Both the position numbers and the translations under genes were made by a program. A model generated the notes under the pieces. It was given only the letters and a program-made list of their open reading frames with translations, did not search any database and was not told the origin of the DNA. 64,000 nucleotides of DNA from an uncultured Lachnospiraceae bacterium (GTDB lineage: Bacteria; Bacillota; Clostridia; Lachnospirales; Lachnospiraceae), in assembly GCA_944380605.1 (NCBI GenBank), contig CALWIA010000033.1:62001-126000 (forward strand), written 5' to 3'. Shown here in pieces: positions 53,705 to 62,686 of the stretch. The first letter of the stretch is position 1. Each line of letters begins with the position of its first letter.

Positions 53705-54544
53705 TCAGCAATCCAAAGAAGAAGCAAATTGCCTGCGGTACTGCAGCGGCGTGGTGTGCTGCAGTTTTTTGAAAATCTTCACGAAGTTGTTGACGTTGAC
53801 ATAGCCTACCCGTTCGGCGATCTGGGATACGGACAGATCCGTGGTTGCCAGAAGGTTGCGGGCCTCGGCCATGCGGAAGAGCAGCAGGTATTCCTTAAAG
53901 GTGATGCCTGCTGTTTCTTTGAAGGCCAAAGAAAGGGCGTGGCGGCTGACGTAGTTGGCGTCGGCGATTTCCTGCAGAGTCAGCTTCCGGTTGAAGTGGT
54001 CGTTGACAAAGCGCTGGGCGTTTAAAACCGCGTCGGACATGGCGGTGCGGCCCCGCAGAGGAAAGCAGCCGGGCACGGCGCGGTACAGGCCGATGAGAAT
54101 GGAGATGCACAGGGCGACGCTGCAGGAGATGTAAAAATCCTGCTGGGCGGCGTATTCCTGGGCCATCTGCTGAAAAAGGGGCAGCAGAGCCTCATAGACA
54201 GACGGTTCCAGCCGTACCGCGTGGCTGAAGCCGGCGGGACGCTGGATAAAGATGGACACCAGTTCCGTTTCCTTGATATGGGACATGATCAGGTTGCTGG
54301 ACATGGAGACCACATACCGGCAGTAGGGCTCTTCCAGGACGCGGAAGCTGTGGCGCTCCAGACGGCTGATAAAGACCAGGGAGCCGGCTTCCAGCAGATA
54401 GGAGCGGCTGTTGATGGTTACAGAGGCGCGGCCGGAAGTGACCAGAATCATTTCATATTCGAAATGGGCGGTGGGAAACGCCAGGCTGTCGCCGACGGAG
54501 TCGGAGTAAAAACAGCTGATGTCCGGGATGTGGGTGTAAAGCAT
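53705..54544 (-). CDS. AraC-family regulator of the redox cluster
   Basis: A 279-residue AraC-type regulator with an N-terminal ligand domain (AHFEYEMILVTSGRASVTINSRSYLLEAGS) and a C-terminal double helix-turn-helix (KLTLQEIADANYVSRHALSLAFKETAG and SVSQIAERVGYVNVNNFVKIFKKLQ). It is divergent from the four-gene redox cluster, sharing a 113-base promoter region, so it most likely activates that cluster when its inducer is present. The ATG follows AGAAAGGAGCC. Confidence 0.88.
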   Translation of the reverse strand: MLYTHIPDISCFYSDSVGDSLAFPTAHFEYEMILVTSGRASVTINSRSYLLEAGSLVFISRLERHSFRVLEEPYCRYVVSMSSNLIMSHIKETELVSIFIQRPAGFSHAVRLEPSVYEALLPLFQQMAQEYAAQQDFYISCSVALCISILIGLYRAVPGCFPLRGRTAMSDAVLNAQRFVNDHFNRKLTLQEIADANYVSRHALSLAFKETAGITFKEYLLLFRMAEARNLLATTDLSVSQIAERVGYVNVNNFVKIFKKLQHTTPLQYRRQFASSLDC

Positions 54545-54574
54545 GAAACGGCTCCTTTCTGATTGGTATTCCTA

Positions 54575-54603
54575 ATTATAATCGGGAAGGCGGCAAACGT
54601 CAA
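54575..54603 (-). promoter_or_regulatory. Sigma-A promoter of the AraC regulator gene
   Basis: On the minus strand TTGACG (54603-54598), 17 bases, TATAAT (54580-54575). A plus-strand TATAAT overlaps it at 54577-54582 but lacks a good -35, consistent with an activator-dependent promoter for the redox genes. Confidence 0.65.
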
Positions 54604-54657
54604 CGAAGGGAAGAGAAAACCGGCAGGGCCGGGGCAAAAAAGGAGAGGAAAGAAACC

Positions 54658-55992
54658 ATGAAACACGAAAAATTCACCTACAGAAGTCTGGAGGACATTC
54701 AGAAAAAAGCAGAGGAACTGGGCGTGCATCTGCCTTTCGCAAAGGATACGGCGGTGCTGGGTACTTCTTTATCCTTCGGCGGCGTGACGCTGCCCAACCG
54801 CCTGGGCATCGCTCCCATGGAAGGGGCGGACTCCCTGCCGGACGGTTCTCCGTCGGAACTGACCACCCGCCGGTATGTGCGGGAGGCCGAAGGCGGCGCC
54901 GGCGTCATCTGGTTTGAGGCCATTTCCATTGTTCCGGAAGGCCGTTCCAGCGCCCATCAGCTGATGCTGACAGAAGAAAATCTGGACGCCTACAAGGTGT
55001 TTACGGAAACCATCAAAGAGGCGGGGCGCAAGGCCAACGGATTCGCGCCGTACCTGGTGATGCAGGCCAACCACAGCGGCCGCTATTCCAATCCCCAGGG
55101 GAAGCCGGCTCCCCTCATCGCCTACCGCCACCCGGAATATGAAAAACTGCGTCCGGCCGACGATTCCTGCATCGTTTCCGACGACTACCTGAAATCTTTG
55201 GAAGAGAAATTCGGCCAGGCGGCGCTGCTGGCCAGAGAAGCCGGATTTGACGCGGTGGACATCAAGTCCTGCCACGGCTACCTGTTGGCGGAACTGTCGT
55301 CGGCCTACAACCGGCCCGGCCTGTACGGCGGCAGCTTTGAGAACCGGGCCCGGCTGCTGAAAAACGGCATCGCGGCGGCCAAAGCCTATGAAACCGACGG
55401 GTTCCTGGTGACGGCCCGGATCGGCATCTACGATGGTTTTGCCTACCCCTACGGTTTCGGCGTAAAGGAAGGCAGCGGCCGGACGCCCTGCCTGGAGGAG
55501 CCCATCCGCCTGGTAAAGGAACTGCATGAGCAGTATCAGATGCCTTATGTGAATCTGACCATGGGCAACCCCTACGTCAGCACCCATGTGACCCGTCCCT
55601 TTGACCAGGGCAAGTACGTGCCGGAAGAGCATCCGCTGGAAGGCGTGGCCAGGATCATCGGCGGCATCGGCCAGGTGAAGCAGGCAGTGCCGGACATGGT
55701 GATTTCCGCCTCCGGCCCCTCTTACCTGCGCCAGTACAGCGACCTGTTCGCGGCAGGAGCCATCGAGGAGGGCCTCTGCGACCAGATGCTGTTCGGACGG
55801 ATGTCCTTTGCCAATCCGGAATTTCCAAAACAGATTCTGGAAACGGGACGGCTGGATCCCAAAAAGGTCTGCGTTTCCTGCGGCAAATGCGGCGACCTGA
55901 TCCGGGCCGGCAAGCCCACCGGATGCGTGGTGCGGGACAGCGGACTGTACCTGCCGTACTACCGGGAGTACATGGAAGAACAGAAGAAATAA
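54658..55992 (+). CDS. Old Yellow Enzyme-family NADH:flavin oxidoreductase
   Basis: FMN-dependent TIM-barrel reductase of 444 residues. The barrel carries YLVMQANHSGRYSNPQG, IKSCHGYLLAEL and YGGSFENRARLL, the usual substrate and flavin residues. A C-terminal CVSCGKCGDLI...C cluster (C-x2-C-x2-C-x11-C) suggests a [4Fe-4S] centre, as in 2,4-dienoyl-CoA reductase, but the extra FAD/NAD domain of those proteins is missing. It would reduce activated C=C bonds with electrons from a partner. The substrate is unknown. It is first in the operon. Confidence 0.85.
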   Translation: MKHEKFTYRSLEDIQKKAEELGVHLPFAKDTAVLGTSLSFGGVTLPNRLGIAPMEGADSLPDGSPSELTTRRYVREAEGGAGVIWFEAISIVPEGRSSAHQLMLTEENLDAYKVFTETIKEAGRKANGFAPYLVMQANHSGRYSNPQGKPAPLIAYRHPEYEKLRPADDSCIVSDDYLKSLEEKFGQAALLAREAGFDAVDIKSCHGYLLAELSSAYNRPGLYGGSFENRARLLKNGIAAAKAYETDGFLVTARIGIYDGFAYPYGFGVKEGSGRTPCLEEPIRLVKELHEQYQMPYVNLTMGNPYVSTHVTRPFDQGKYVPEEHPLEGVARIIGGIGQVKQAVPDMVISASGPSYLRQYSDLFAAGAIEEGLCDQMLFGRMSFANPEFPKQILETGRLDPKKVCVSCGKCGDLIRAGKPTGCVVRDSGLYLPYYREYMEEQKK

Positions 55993-56036
55993 AAAACCAG
56001 AACAGAAAGAAAAACAGCAGAAAGAAGGAAGGACAT

Positions 56037-57197
56037 ATGGAAAAGGTTCAGGTGCTTTTGATGGGAGTGTGCGGCTATGGTTCCGGCTACGTACAGGAAC
56101 TGCTGAATCATCCGTCTCTGCCGGCGCAGATCGCGGGAATCTGCGAGGTGGCGCCGGATGTCTATGAGCGGTTTCCGCAGCTGAAGGAGCAGGGGATTCC
56201 GGTGTACGCCTCTCCGGAGGAGTTTTACCGGGAGAAACAGGCGGATCTGGCGGTGATTGCCACGCCGATTCATCTGCACTACAGCCAGGTGATCACCTGT
56301 CTGAAGGCAGGTTCCAACGTGCTGGTGGAAAAGCCGGTGTGCGTTTCCGTAGAAGAGGCGCAGTCCATGATCGCCATGGAACGGGAAACCGGACATTTCG
56401 CGGCGGTGGGATATCAGATGGACTACGCGCCGGGACTGAAGCAGATGAAGCAGGACATTCTGGACGGGAAATTTGGCCGGCCGCTGCTGATGAAGACCCT
56501 GCACGCCGTGCGCCGGGGCCGCGCCTATTACGGCCGCAATGGCTGGGCCGGCAGGCGGGAAGTAAACGGCTGTCCGGTGAACGACAGCCCCTTTAACAAT
56601 TCCTGCGCCCACCAGTTTCAGATCATGACGTTTCTTCTGGGAGACGCCATGGACCGGGCGGCGGAGCTGTCGTCGGTGCAGGGAGAACTGTACCGGGCCG
56701 ACAGCCGGGTGGAAAACTTTGACACCGCCGCCGTATGCGTCCGCACTACGGCAGGAGTGCCCATTTACTACTACACGTCCCACAACCTGAAGGCGGATCT
56801 GGGAGCGTTCGCCCAGTTCCGGTTTGAAAAGGGGACGGTTTACCTGGGCAAGGACTACGGAAACGGCACCGAAGAATATGTGGCGGAAATGAACGACGGC
56901 AGCCGGGTTTCCTACGGCATCAACCCCCGCTCCGGCTTTATGCAGAAGCTGTACGACGCGGTGAACTGCACCCTTCACGGCGGCCATCCGGTGTGCACGG
57001 TGCAGTGCGGCATCCCCCATCTGGAAGCGGTGCACGCCCTGGCGGAGATGCCGGTGGCCCAGGTGCCGGAATCCAAGCTGGTGCGCACCTTTGAAAACGG
57101 CGATGAATTCTGCATGATCGGCAACCTGGAAGAGGTATTCCTGACCTGCTATGAAAAGGAACAGATGCCTTCGGAAGCAGGAGCCGGATGGAAATAA
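56037..57197 (+). CDS. Gfo/Idh/MocA-family oxidoreductase
   Basis: NAD(P)-dependent dehydrogenase of 386 residues. The Rossmann loop near the start is MGVCGYGSGYVQELL; EKPVCVSVEEAQ has the conserved Lys in the EKP motif. The C-terminal half binds substrate. Family members oxidise sugars, inositols or related polyols. The start at 56037 follows AGAAGGAAGGACAT and replaces a longer in-frame start within the previous gene. It is 44 bases after the Old Yellow Enzyme gene. Confidence 0.85.
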   Translation: MEKVQVLLMGVCGYGSGYVQELLNHPSLPAQIAGICEVAPDVYERFPQLKEQGIPVYASPEEFYREKQADLAVIATPIHLHYSQVITCLKAGSNVLVEKPVCVSVEEAQSMIAMERETGHFAAVGYQMDYAPGLKQMKQDILDGKFGRPLLMKTLHAVRRGRAYYGRNGWAGRREVNGCPVNDSPFNNSCAHQFQIMTFLLGDAMDRAAELSSVQGELYRADSRVENFDTAAVCVRTTAGVPIYYYTSHNLKADLGAFAQFRFEKGTVYLGKDYGNGTEEYVAEMNDGSRVSYGINPRSGFMQKLYDAVNCTLHGGHPVCTVQCGIPHLEAVHALAEMPVAQVPESKLVRTFENGDEFCMIGNLEEVFLTCYEKEQMPSEAGAGWK

Positions 57198-57216
57198 TCC
57201 CATGGAGGACGAAAAA

Positions 57217-57999
57217 GTGGAAGAGACAAGGATGAAAAAAACAGCGATTGTAACCGGCGCAAGCCGGGGCATCGGGCTGGCTATCGCGAAAAAGCTGGGA
57301 ATGGATGGCTGCCAGATCACGGTATTTGCCACCCGGCCCAAAGAAGCCTGCATGGATCATCTGCGGTGCCTGGATGAGGCGGGCATTACCTGGCATTATG
57401 TCCAGGGCAGCCTGGACTGCAGAGAGGACCGGGAGCGGCTGGTGGAAGAGACGGTCCGCCGCTTCGGAAGGCTGGACATCCTGGTGAACAATGCCGGCGT
57501 GGCGCCGTCGGTGCGGGCGGATCTGCTGGAAATGACGGAAGAAAGCTATGACCGGGTGATGGGCATCAACGCCAAAGGCACCCTGTTTCTGACGCAGCTG
57601 GCCGCCAGGCAGATGCTGAAGCAGGACGTCATCGGGAAAAAGCGGGGCACCATTGTCAACGTGGGCTCCTGCTCCGCGGAAGTGTCTTCCGTCAGCCGGG
57701 GCGAATACTGCATTTCCAAAAGCGCCGTGTCCATGATCACCACCCTGTTTGCCGACCGGCTGGCGGGAGAGGGCATCCTGGTCCACGAGGTGCGTCCCGG
57801 CGTGATCCGGACGGACATGACCAGCACGGTACAGGGCAAATACGACGCCTTGATTGAAAACGGCGCCTTCCCCATCCGGAGATGGGGCACGCCGGAGGAT
57901 GTGGCCGACGCGGTGGCCGCCTTCTGCTCCGACGCGTTTTTGTATACCACGGGAAACTACATCGACGTAGACGGCGGATTTCATATCAAACGGCTGTAA
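57217..57999 (+). CDS. Short-chain dehydrogenase/reductase
   Basis: NAD(P)-dependent SDR of about 260 residues. TGASRGIGLAIA is the cofactor loop, NNAG follows, the catalytic Ser is in VGSCSA and the Tyr-x3-Lys is YCISK. It ends VDGGFHIKRL, typical. The GTG at 57217 is eight bases after GGAGG; an ATG five codons upstream has a weak site and an ATG five codons downstream has none. It probably acts on the same hydroxy compound as the Gfo/Idh enzyme. Confidence 0.84.
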   Translation: MEETRMKKTAIVTGASRGIGLAIAKKLGMDGCQITVFATRPKEACMDHLRCLDEAGITWHYVQGSLDCREDRERLVEETVRRFGRLDILVNNAGVAPSVRADLLEMTEESYDRVMGINAKGTLFLTQLAARQMLKQDVIGKKRGTIVNVGSCSAEVSSVSRGEYCISKSAVSMITTLFADRLAGEGILVHEVRPGVIRTDMTSTVQGKYDALIENGAFPIRRWGTPEDVADAVAAFCSDAFLYTTGNYIDVDGGFHIKRL

Positions 58000-58046
58000 G
58001 CCGGACGCACAGGCCGGCTCAAGGCCGGCGGAAGGAGAGACGACAG

Positions 58047-60215
58047 ATGAGGGACGCAAACGCGAGACCGGCACAGACGCCGGCGCGGGTTATGGACATT
58101 TACGCGGTGGTTGTGGGGTCCGGGGCCGCCGGTTTCAACGCGGCGCACCGCCTGCGTCAGTACGGAGTGACGGACGCGGCGCTGGTGACGGAAGGCCGCC
58201 TGTGGGGGACTTCCCGGAACACCGGATCCGACAAGCAGACCTATTATAAGCTGTCCCTGTCCGGCAGCCAGGACGACAGCGTGCGGAAGCTGGCGGCGGT
58301 GCTGTTTGACGGCGGCTGCGTGGACGGCGATATCGCCCTGTGCGAGGCCGCTCTGTCCGCCCAGGGATTTTTCAAGCTGCTGGATCTGGGCGTGCCGTTC
58401 CCCCACAGCCGTTTTGGGGAGTTTGCTGGCTACAAAACCGACCACGATCCCAATGACCGGGGCACCAGCGCCGGCCCCTATACGTCCCGTTATATGACGG
58501 AAGCGCTGGAGCGGGCGGTGCGTCAGGCGGAAATCCCGGTATATGACCACCTGCAGGTGATCCGGATTCTGACCTGGAAAAAACGGCTTTTGGGCATTCT
58601 CTGTCTGGACCGGGAAACCGGCGGATATGTGGTAATCCGGTGCCGGCGGCTGATCTGGGCCACCGGCGGGCCGGCGGGCATTTACCGGGACAGCGTTTAT
58701 CCCGCCAGCCAGCTGGGCGCCAGCGGTCTGGCTTTTGAAGCCGGCGCGGCGGGGCGGAACCTGACGGAATGGCAGTACGGCCTGGCGTCGCTGCGCCCCC
58801 GCTGGAATGTCAGCGGCAGCTATATGCAGGTGCTGCCCCGGCTGGTATCCACCGATGCCGAGGGCGGGGATGAACGGGAATTTCTTCTGGAACACTATCC
58901 CAGCCGGGAGGCCATGATGGACGCGGTCTTTTTAAAAGGCTATCAGTGGCCTTTTGACGCCGCCAAAGCAGGCAGCGGTTCTTCCGTCATCGACCTGCTG
59001 GTGTACCGGGAAACCTGCGTGCGGGGCCGGAGAGTGTGGCTGGACTACCGGGAAAACAGCGAAGGGATGCCGGTAGACTTTGGCCGGTTGTCGCCGGAGA
59101 CCCGGGAGTATCTGGAGCGGGCCGGCGCCTGCCAGGAGACGCCGTACCGGCGGCTGCAGGCGCTGAACCAGCCGGCGGTGGATTTCTATATGGAACACGG
59201 CGTGGATTTGTCCCGGGACATGCTGGAGGTGGCGGTGTGCGCCCAGCACAACAACGGCGGCCTGGCGGTAGACGCCTGGTGGCGTACCGATGTGGAAGGC
59301 CTGTTTGCGGCAGGGGAAGCGGCGGGAACCCACGGCATCACCCGGCCCGGCGGCAGCGCGCTGAACGCGGGTCAGGCAGGTTCCTCCCGGGCGGCGGAAT
59401 ACATCGCCGCGGAACTGGAACTGGAAAAACAGGGAACGGCGGTGCCCTGGAGAAAGGGGCATGCGGAAGCCACAGAGAGCCGCGGCGAAGAGACCGGCCG
59501 GCGCCGGCCGGGAGAGGTCTGCTGGTCGGCGGAAGAAGAGGCGGCAGCCGGCGCCCAGATCCGGGAGCGTCTGGCTCTGGGGGAGGTGCTGCAGGGCCTC
59601 TGCGGGGAAGCAGAACCCCAGGAAGCGGAAATCCGGCAGCAGATTCCCTGGCATTTTTCCGGACAGTGGAAAGAAGCTTCCGCGCAGATGAGCCGGTGCG
59701 CGGCCATGGTGCGGGATCCGGAGGCTATGGAGCAGATGAGCCGCGCCATAGAGGAAGAACTGGGCCGGCTGCGGGAACAGGCGGTCCGGAAAGCGGCAGC
59801 CGGACAGGAAGCGGCGGAAGGCGGAGAAAAACCGGAGAAAAACCGGGCGGGAGAACTGTGCCGCGCCTACCGCTACTACGATATGCGGATCTGCCAGAAG
59901 GTTTTTCTGGACGCCATGCTGGACTACTACAAAGCCGGCGGCAGGAGCCGGGGCTCCGCGGTATACCGGGAAGATACGGGAGAAATCGCGGTGCCGGAGC
60001 TGGTTTCCTTTACCCTGGACGGCCCAGGCGGCAGAGCCCATGCAGGAGAAATCCAGGAGATCCGGCTGGATCCGGAGACCATGACCTGCAGCTGCAGCCG
60101 CAGGCCGGTGCGCCCCCTGTCGGAGATTCCCGAGGGCGAAGCCTTTGAGGCGGTGTGGAAGCAGTACAGGGAAAGAACCTATGTGGAAGAAGGGGTTGTT
60201 GTACAGACAGTCTGA
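58047..60215 (+). CDS. FAD-dependent fumarate-reductase/succinate-dehydrogenase-like flavoprotein
   Basis: A 722-residue soluble flavoprotein. VVGSGAAGFNAAHRL is the FAD-binding motif. GLFAAGEAAGTHGITRPGGSALNAGQAGSSRAAE near residue 425 closes the FAD domain as in SdhA/FrdA. There is no signal peptide, no FMN-type N-terminal domain and no obvious heme motif. An Arg/Glu-rich helical C-terminal part (residues 460-620) precedes a final domain with TCSCSRRPVRP. Electrons may come from partners in this operon. The substrate is unknown; C=C reduction is the family norm. Confidence 0.75.
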   Translation: MRDANARPAQTPARVMDIYAVVVGSGAAGFNAAHRLRQYGVTDAALVTEGRLWGTSRNTGSDKQTYYKLSLSGSQDDSVRKLAAVLFDGGCVDGDIALCEAALSAQGFFKLLDLGVPFPHSRFGEFAGYKTDHDPNDRGTSAGPYTSRYMTEALERAVRQAEIPVYDHLQVIRILTWKKRLLGILCLDRETGGYVVIRCRRLIWATGGPAGIYRDSVYPASQLGASGLAFEAGAAGRNLTEWQYGLASLRPRWNVSGSYMQVLPRLVSTDAEGGDEREFLLEHYPSREAMMDAVFLKGYQWPFDAAKAGSGSSVIDLLVYRETCVRGRRVWLDYRENSEGMPVDFGRLSPETREYLERAGACQETPYRRLQALNQPAVDFYMEHGVDLSRDMLEVAVCAQHNNGGLAVDAWWRTDVEGLFAAGEAAGTHGITRPGGSALNAGQAGSSRAAEYIAAELELEKQGTAVPWRKGHAEATESRGEETGRRRPGEVCWSAEEEAAAGAQIRERLALGEVLQGLCGEAEPQEAEIRQQIPWHFSGQWKEASAQMSRCAAMVRDPEAMEQMSRAIEEELGRLREQAVRKAAAGQEAAEGGEKPEKNRAGELCRAYRYYDMRICQKVFLDAMLDYYKAGGRSRGSAVYREDTGEIAVPELVSFTLDGPGGRAHAGEIQEIRLDPETMTCSCSRRPVRPLSEIPEGEAFEAVWKQYRERTYVEEGVVVQTV

Positions 60216-60258
60216 ATGAAAGGATCCGGTCCGGCCGGTTTTGTACGAAAAGATTGTG

Positions 60259-60307
60259 AAAAAAATGCCAAAATTCTCGGAAAACAAGGGAATTTTGGCA
60301 TTTTTTT
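60259..60307. terminator. Bidirectional terminator before rnfC
   Basis: AAAAAAATGCCAAAATTC (60259-60276) and GAATTTTGGCATTTTTTT (60290-60307) are perfectly complementary over 18 bases with a 13-base loop. It separates the redox cluster from rnf. Confidence 0.93.
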
Positions 60308-60329
60308 GCGATAAATCGGGAATTTGTAA

Positions 60330-60358
60330 TTGAGAATCACACTTTTTTATGCTATACT
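60330..60358 (+). promoter_or_regulatory. Sigma-A promoter for the rnf operon (extended -10)
   Basis: TTGAGA (60330-60335), 17 bases, TATACT (60353-60358), with TG at the extended -10 position. It gives rnf its own strong promoter. Confidence 0.72.
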
Positions 60359-60429
60359 CAAAAAGACGGCAGGCAGGGGTTCTGTCTGCGCGGAGACGAG
60401 AAAAATGTATAGAAAGAGGGTTAGGTGGA

Positions 60430-61752
60430 ATGGGATTGGCTACTTTTAAAGGCGGCGTCCATCCGTACGATGGCAAGAAACTGTCCGAGAATCAGCCGAT
60501 AGAAGTCCTGATGCCGAAAGGCGAACTGGTATACCCCATGTCCCAGCATATCGGGGCCCCGGCGGTGCCGCTGGTCCAAAAAGGCGATCCGGTGCTGGTG
60601 GGACAGAAGATCGGGGAAGCCGGCGGTTTCATTTCGGCCAATGTCATCTGTTCGGTGTCCGGCACGGTCAAGGGCATCGAGAAGCGCCGTACTGCCGGCG
60701 GAGACATGGTGGAGTGTGTGATCGTGGAAAATGACGGCGAGTACCGGACCATAGCAGGCATGGGAGAGGAGCGGGATCCGTCCTCCCTGTCTTCCAAAGA
60801 GATTCTGGAGATTATCAAGGAGGCGGGCATCACGGGCCTGGGAGGAGCGGGCTTTCCCACCCATGTGAAGCTGGCGCCCAAGGAACCGGACAAGATCGAC
60901 TTTGTCATCGTCAACGGAGCGGAATGTGAGCCGTATCTCACCTCCGACTACCGGGTGATGCTGGAGGAAGGCGAGAAGGTGGTGCAGGGCCTGAAGGTGA
61001 TCCTGCAGCTGTTTCCGAAGGCCCAGGGCGTGATCGGCATTGAGGACAACAAGCCGGAGGCCATCCGCCACATGGAGGAACTGGTGCAGAACGAGTCCCG
61101 GATCCGGGTGCAGCCGTTAAAGACCAAATACCCCCAGGGCGGCGAGCGCACGCTGATCTACGCCGTTACCGGCAGGAAGATCAATTCTTCCATGCTGCCG
61201 GCGGATGCGGGATGCATTGTGGACAACGTGGATACGGTGGCTGCCATCTATATGGCGGTATGCCGGAAGACACCGCTGCTGCGCCGCATCGTTACCGTGA
61301 CCGGCGATGCCATCGCCCAGCCCAAAAACTTCAGCGTGCTGCTGGGCACCAGCTACGAGGAACTGGCAGAAGCGGCCGGCGGCTTTAAGCAGGAGCCGGA
61401 AAAACTGATTTCCGGCGGCCCCATGATGGGACAGGCGCTGTTTGATCTGCAGATTCCCGTGGCCAAGACTTCATCGGCCCTGACCTGCCTTTCCAAAGAC
61501 CAGGTAGCCGCCATGGCGCCGACGGCCTGTATCCGGTGCGGACGCTGCGTAACCGTATGCCCGGGACGCATCGTGCCCCAGAAGCTGATGCAGGCGGCGG
61601 AGCGCCGGGATCTGGAGGAATTTGTCCGCCTGGACGGTATGGAATGCTGCGAATGCGGATGCTGCGCCTATATCTGTCCGGCCAGAAGGCCGCTGACCCA
61701 GGCGTTTAAAGAAATGAGAAAAGCGGTTGCGGCCAGCCGCAGGAAAGGATAG
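60430..61752 (+). CDS. rnfC: Ion-translocating oxidoreductase complex subunit C
   Basis: Membrane-associated electron entry subunit of the Rnf complex, which couples ferredoxin oxidation by NAD+ to sodium or proton pumping. 440 residues. NADH/FMN-binding signature GITGLGGAGFPTHVKL, then NGAECEPYLTSDYR. Two C-terminal [4Fe-4S] motifs: Cys367/370/373/377 in CIRCGRCVTVCPG and Cys406/409/412/416 in CCECGCCAYICP. The ATG follows TTAGGTGGA; an upstream in-frame ATG overlaps the promoter. First gene of C-D-G-E. Confidence 0.95.
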   Translation: MGLATFKGGVHPYDGKKLSENQPIEVLMPKGELVYPMSQHIGAPAVPLVQKGDPVLVGQKIGEAGGFISANVICSVSGTVKGIEKRRTAGGDMVECVIVENDGEYRTIAGMGEERDPSSLSSKEILEIIKEAGITGLGGAGFPTHVKLAPKEPDKIDFVIVNGAECEPYLTSDYRVMLEEGEKVVQGLKVILQLFPKAQGVIGIEDNKPEAIRHMEELVQNESRIRVQPLKTKYPQGGERTLIYAVTGRKINSSMLPADAGCIVDNVDTVAAIYMAVCRKTPLLRRIVTVTGDAIAQPKNFSVLLGTSYEELAEAAGGFKQEPEKLISGGPMMGQALFDLQIPVAKTSSALTCLSKDQVAAMAPTACIRCGRCVTVCPGRIVPQKLMQAAERRDLEEFVRLDGMECCECGCCAYICPARRPLTQAFKEMRKAVAASRRKG

Positions 61753-61764
61753 GAGGGGAAAAGA

Positions 61765-62685
61765 ATGGAAAAAATGCTGCATGTATCATCATCTCCCCAT
61801 GTCCGGGACGGCGTGACCACGCCGGTGCTGATGTATGATGTGATCATCGCCATGCTTCCCGCCGCGGCCTTCGGCGTATACCATTTCGGTTTTCACGCCC
61901 TGCTGGTGCTTCTGGTCACAACGGCGGCCTGTGTGCTCAGCGAATACATCTATGAACGGCTTATGGGAAAGCCGGTGACCATAAAAGACGGCAGCGCCGT
62001 GATTACCGGTATGATTCTGGCGCTGAACATGCCGCCGGAGATTCCGCTGTGGATTCCGGTGCTGGGCGGCGTCTTCGCCATCATCGTGGTAAAGCAGCTG
62101 TACGGCGGCCTGGGACAGAACTTTATGAACCCGGCGCTGGCGGCCCGGTGCTTCCTGCTGATTTCCTTTGCGGGACGGATGTCCTCCTTTACCCTGGACG
62201 GCGTGACTGCGGCGACGCCGCTGGCGCTGATGCGCTCCGGTGAGGGCGCGGACCTGACGGCCCTGTTTTTGGGCACCATTCCCGGCACCATCGGCGAGGT
62301 TTCCAAACTGGCGCTGCTGATCGGCGCGGCCTATCTGTTGATCCGCCGGGTGATTACCATACGCATCCCCGGTACATATATTCTGACGTTCGCGGTGTTT
62401 ATGTTCCTCTTCGGAGGCATGGATCTGTCCTATACCCTGGCCCAGGTTCTGGCCGGCGGCCTGATCTTCGGCGCCTTCTTTATGGCGACGGACTATGTGA
62501 CCAGCCCCATTACCGCCAAAGGCCAGATTCTCTACGGCGTATTCCTGGGAATCCTCACCGGCGTGTTCCGTCTGTGGGGCGGTTCGCCGGAAGGCGTGTC
62601 CTACGCCATTATCCTGGGCAACGTGGTAGTTCCTCTGATTGAAAAAGTGACGTATCCCAAAGCGTTCGGAAAGGAGGGCAAATAA
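61765..62685 (+). CDS. rnfD: Ion-translocating oxidoreductase complex subunit D
   Basis: Integral membrane subunit of 306 residues with about ten membrane segments. It binds covalent FMN at a Thr; DGVTAATPLALM around residue 151 matches the attachment motif. HVSSSPHVRDGVTTPVLMYDVIIAMLPA is a typical start. It is the main ion-channel candidate with RnfE and RnfA. 12 bases after rnfC. Confidence 0.94.
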   Translation: MEKMLHVSSSPHVRDGVTTPVLMYDVIIAMLPAAAFGVYHFGFHALLVLLVTTAACVLSEYIYERLMGKPVTIKDGSAVITGMILALNMPPEIPLWIPVLGGVFAIIVVKQLYGGLGQNFMNPALAARCFLLISFAGRMSSFTLDGVTAATPLALMRSGEGADLTALFLGTIPGTIGEVSKLALLIGAAYLLIRRVITIRIPGTYILTFAVFMFLFGGMDLSYTLAQVLAGGLIFGAFFMATDYVTSPITAKGQILYGVFLGILTGVFRLWGGSPEGVSYAIILGNVVVPLIEKVTYPKAFGKEGK

Positions 62686-62686
62686 A

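Noticed and set aside
54658..60215. Bile-acid-inducible (bai) operon
   Set aside because: Some enzyme families agree, but there is no CoA ligase, CoA transferase or 7-alpha-dehydratase, and the reductase lacks the large C-terminal domain of BaiCD.
60318..60345. Fur- or Rex-like operator at the rnf promoter
   Set aside because: The TTGTAATTGAGAATCAC stretch is not a good palindrome and does not match either consensus.
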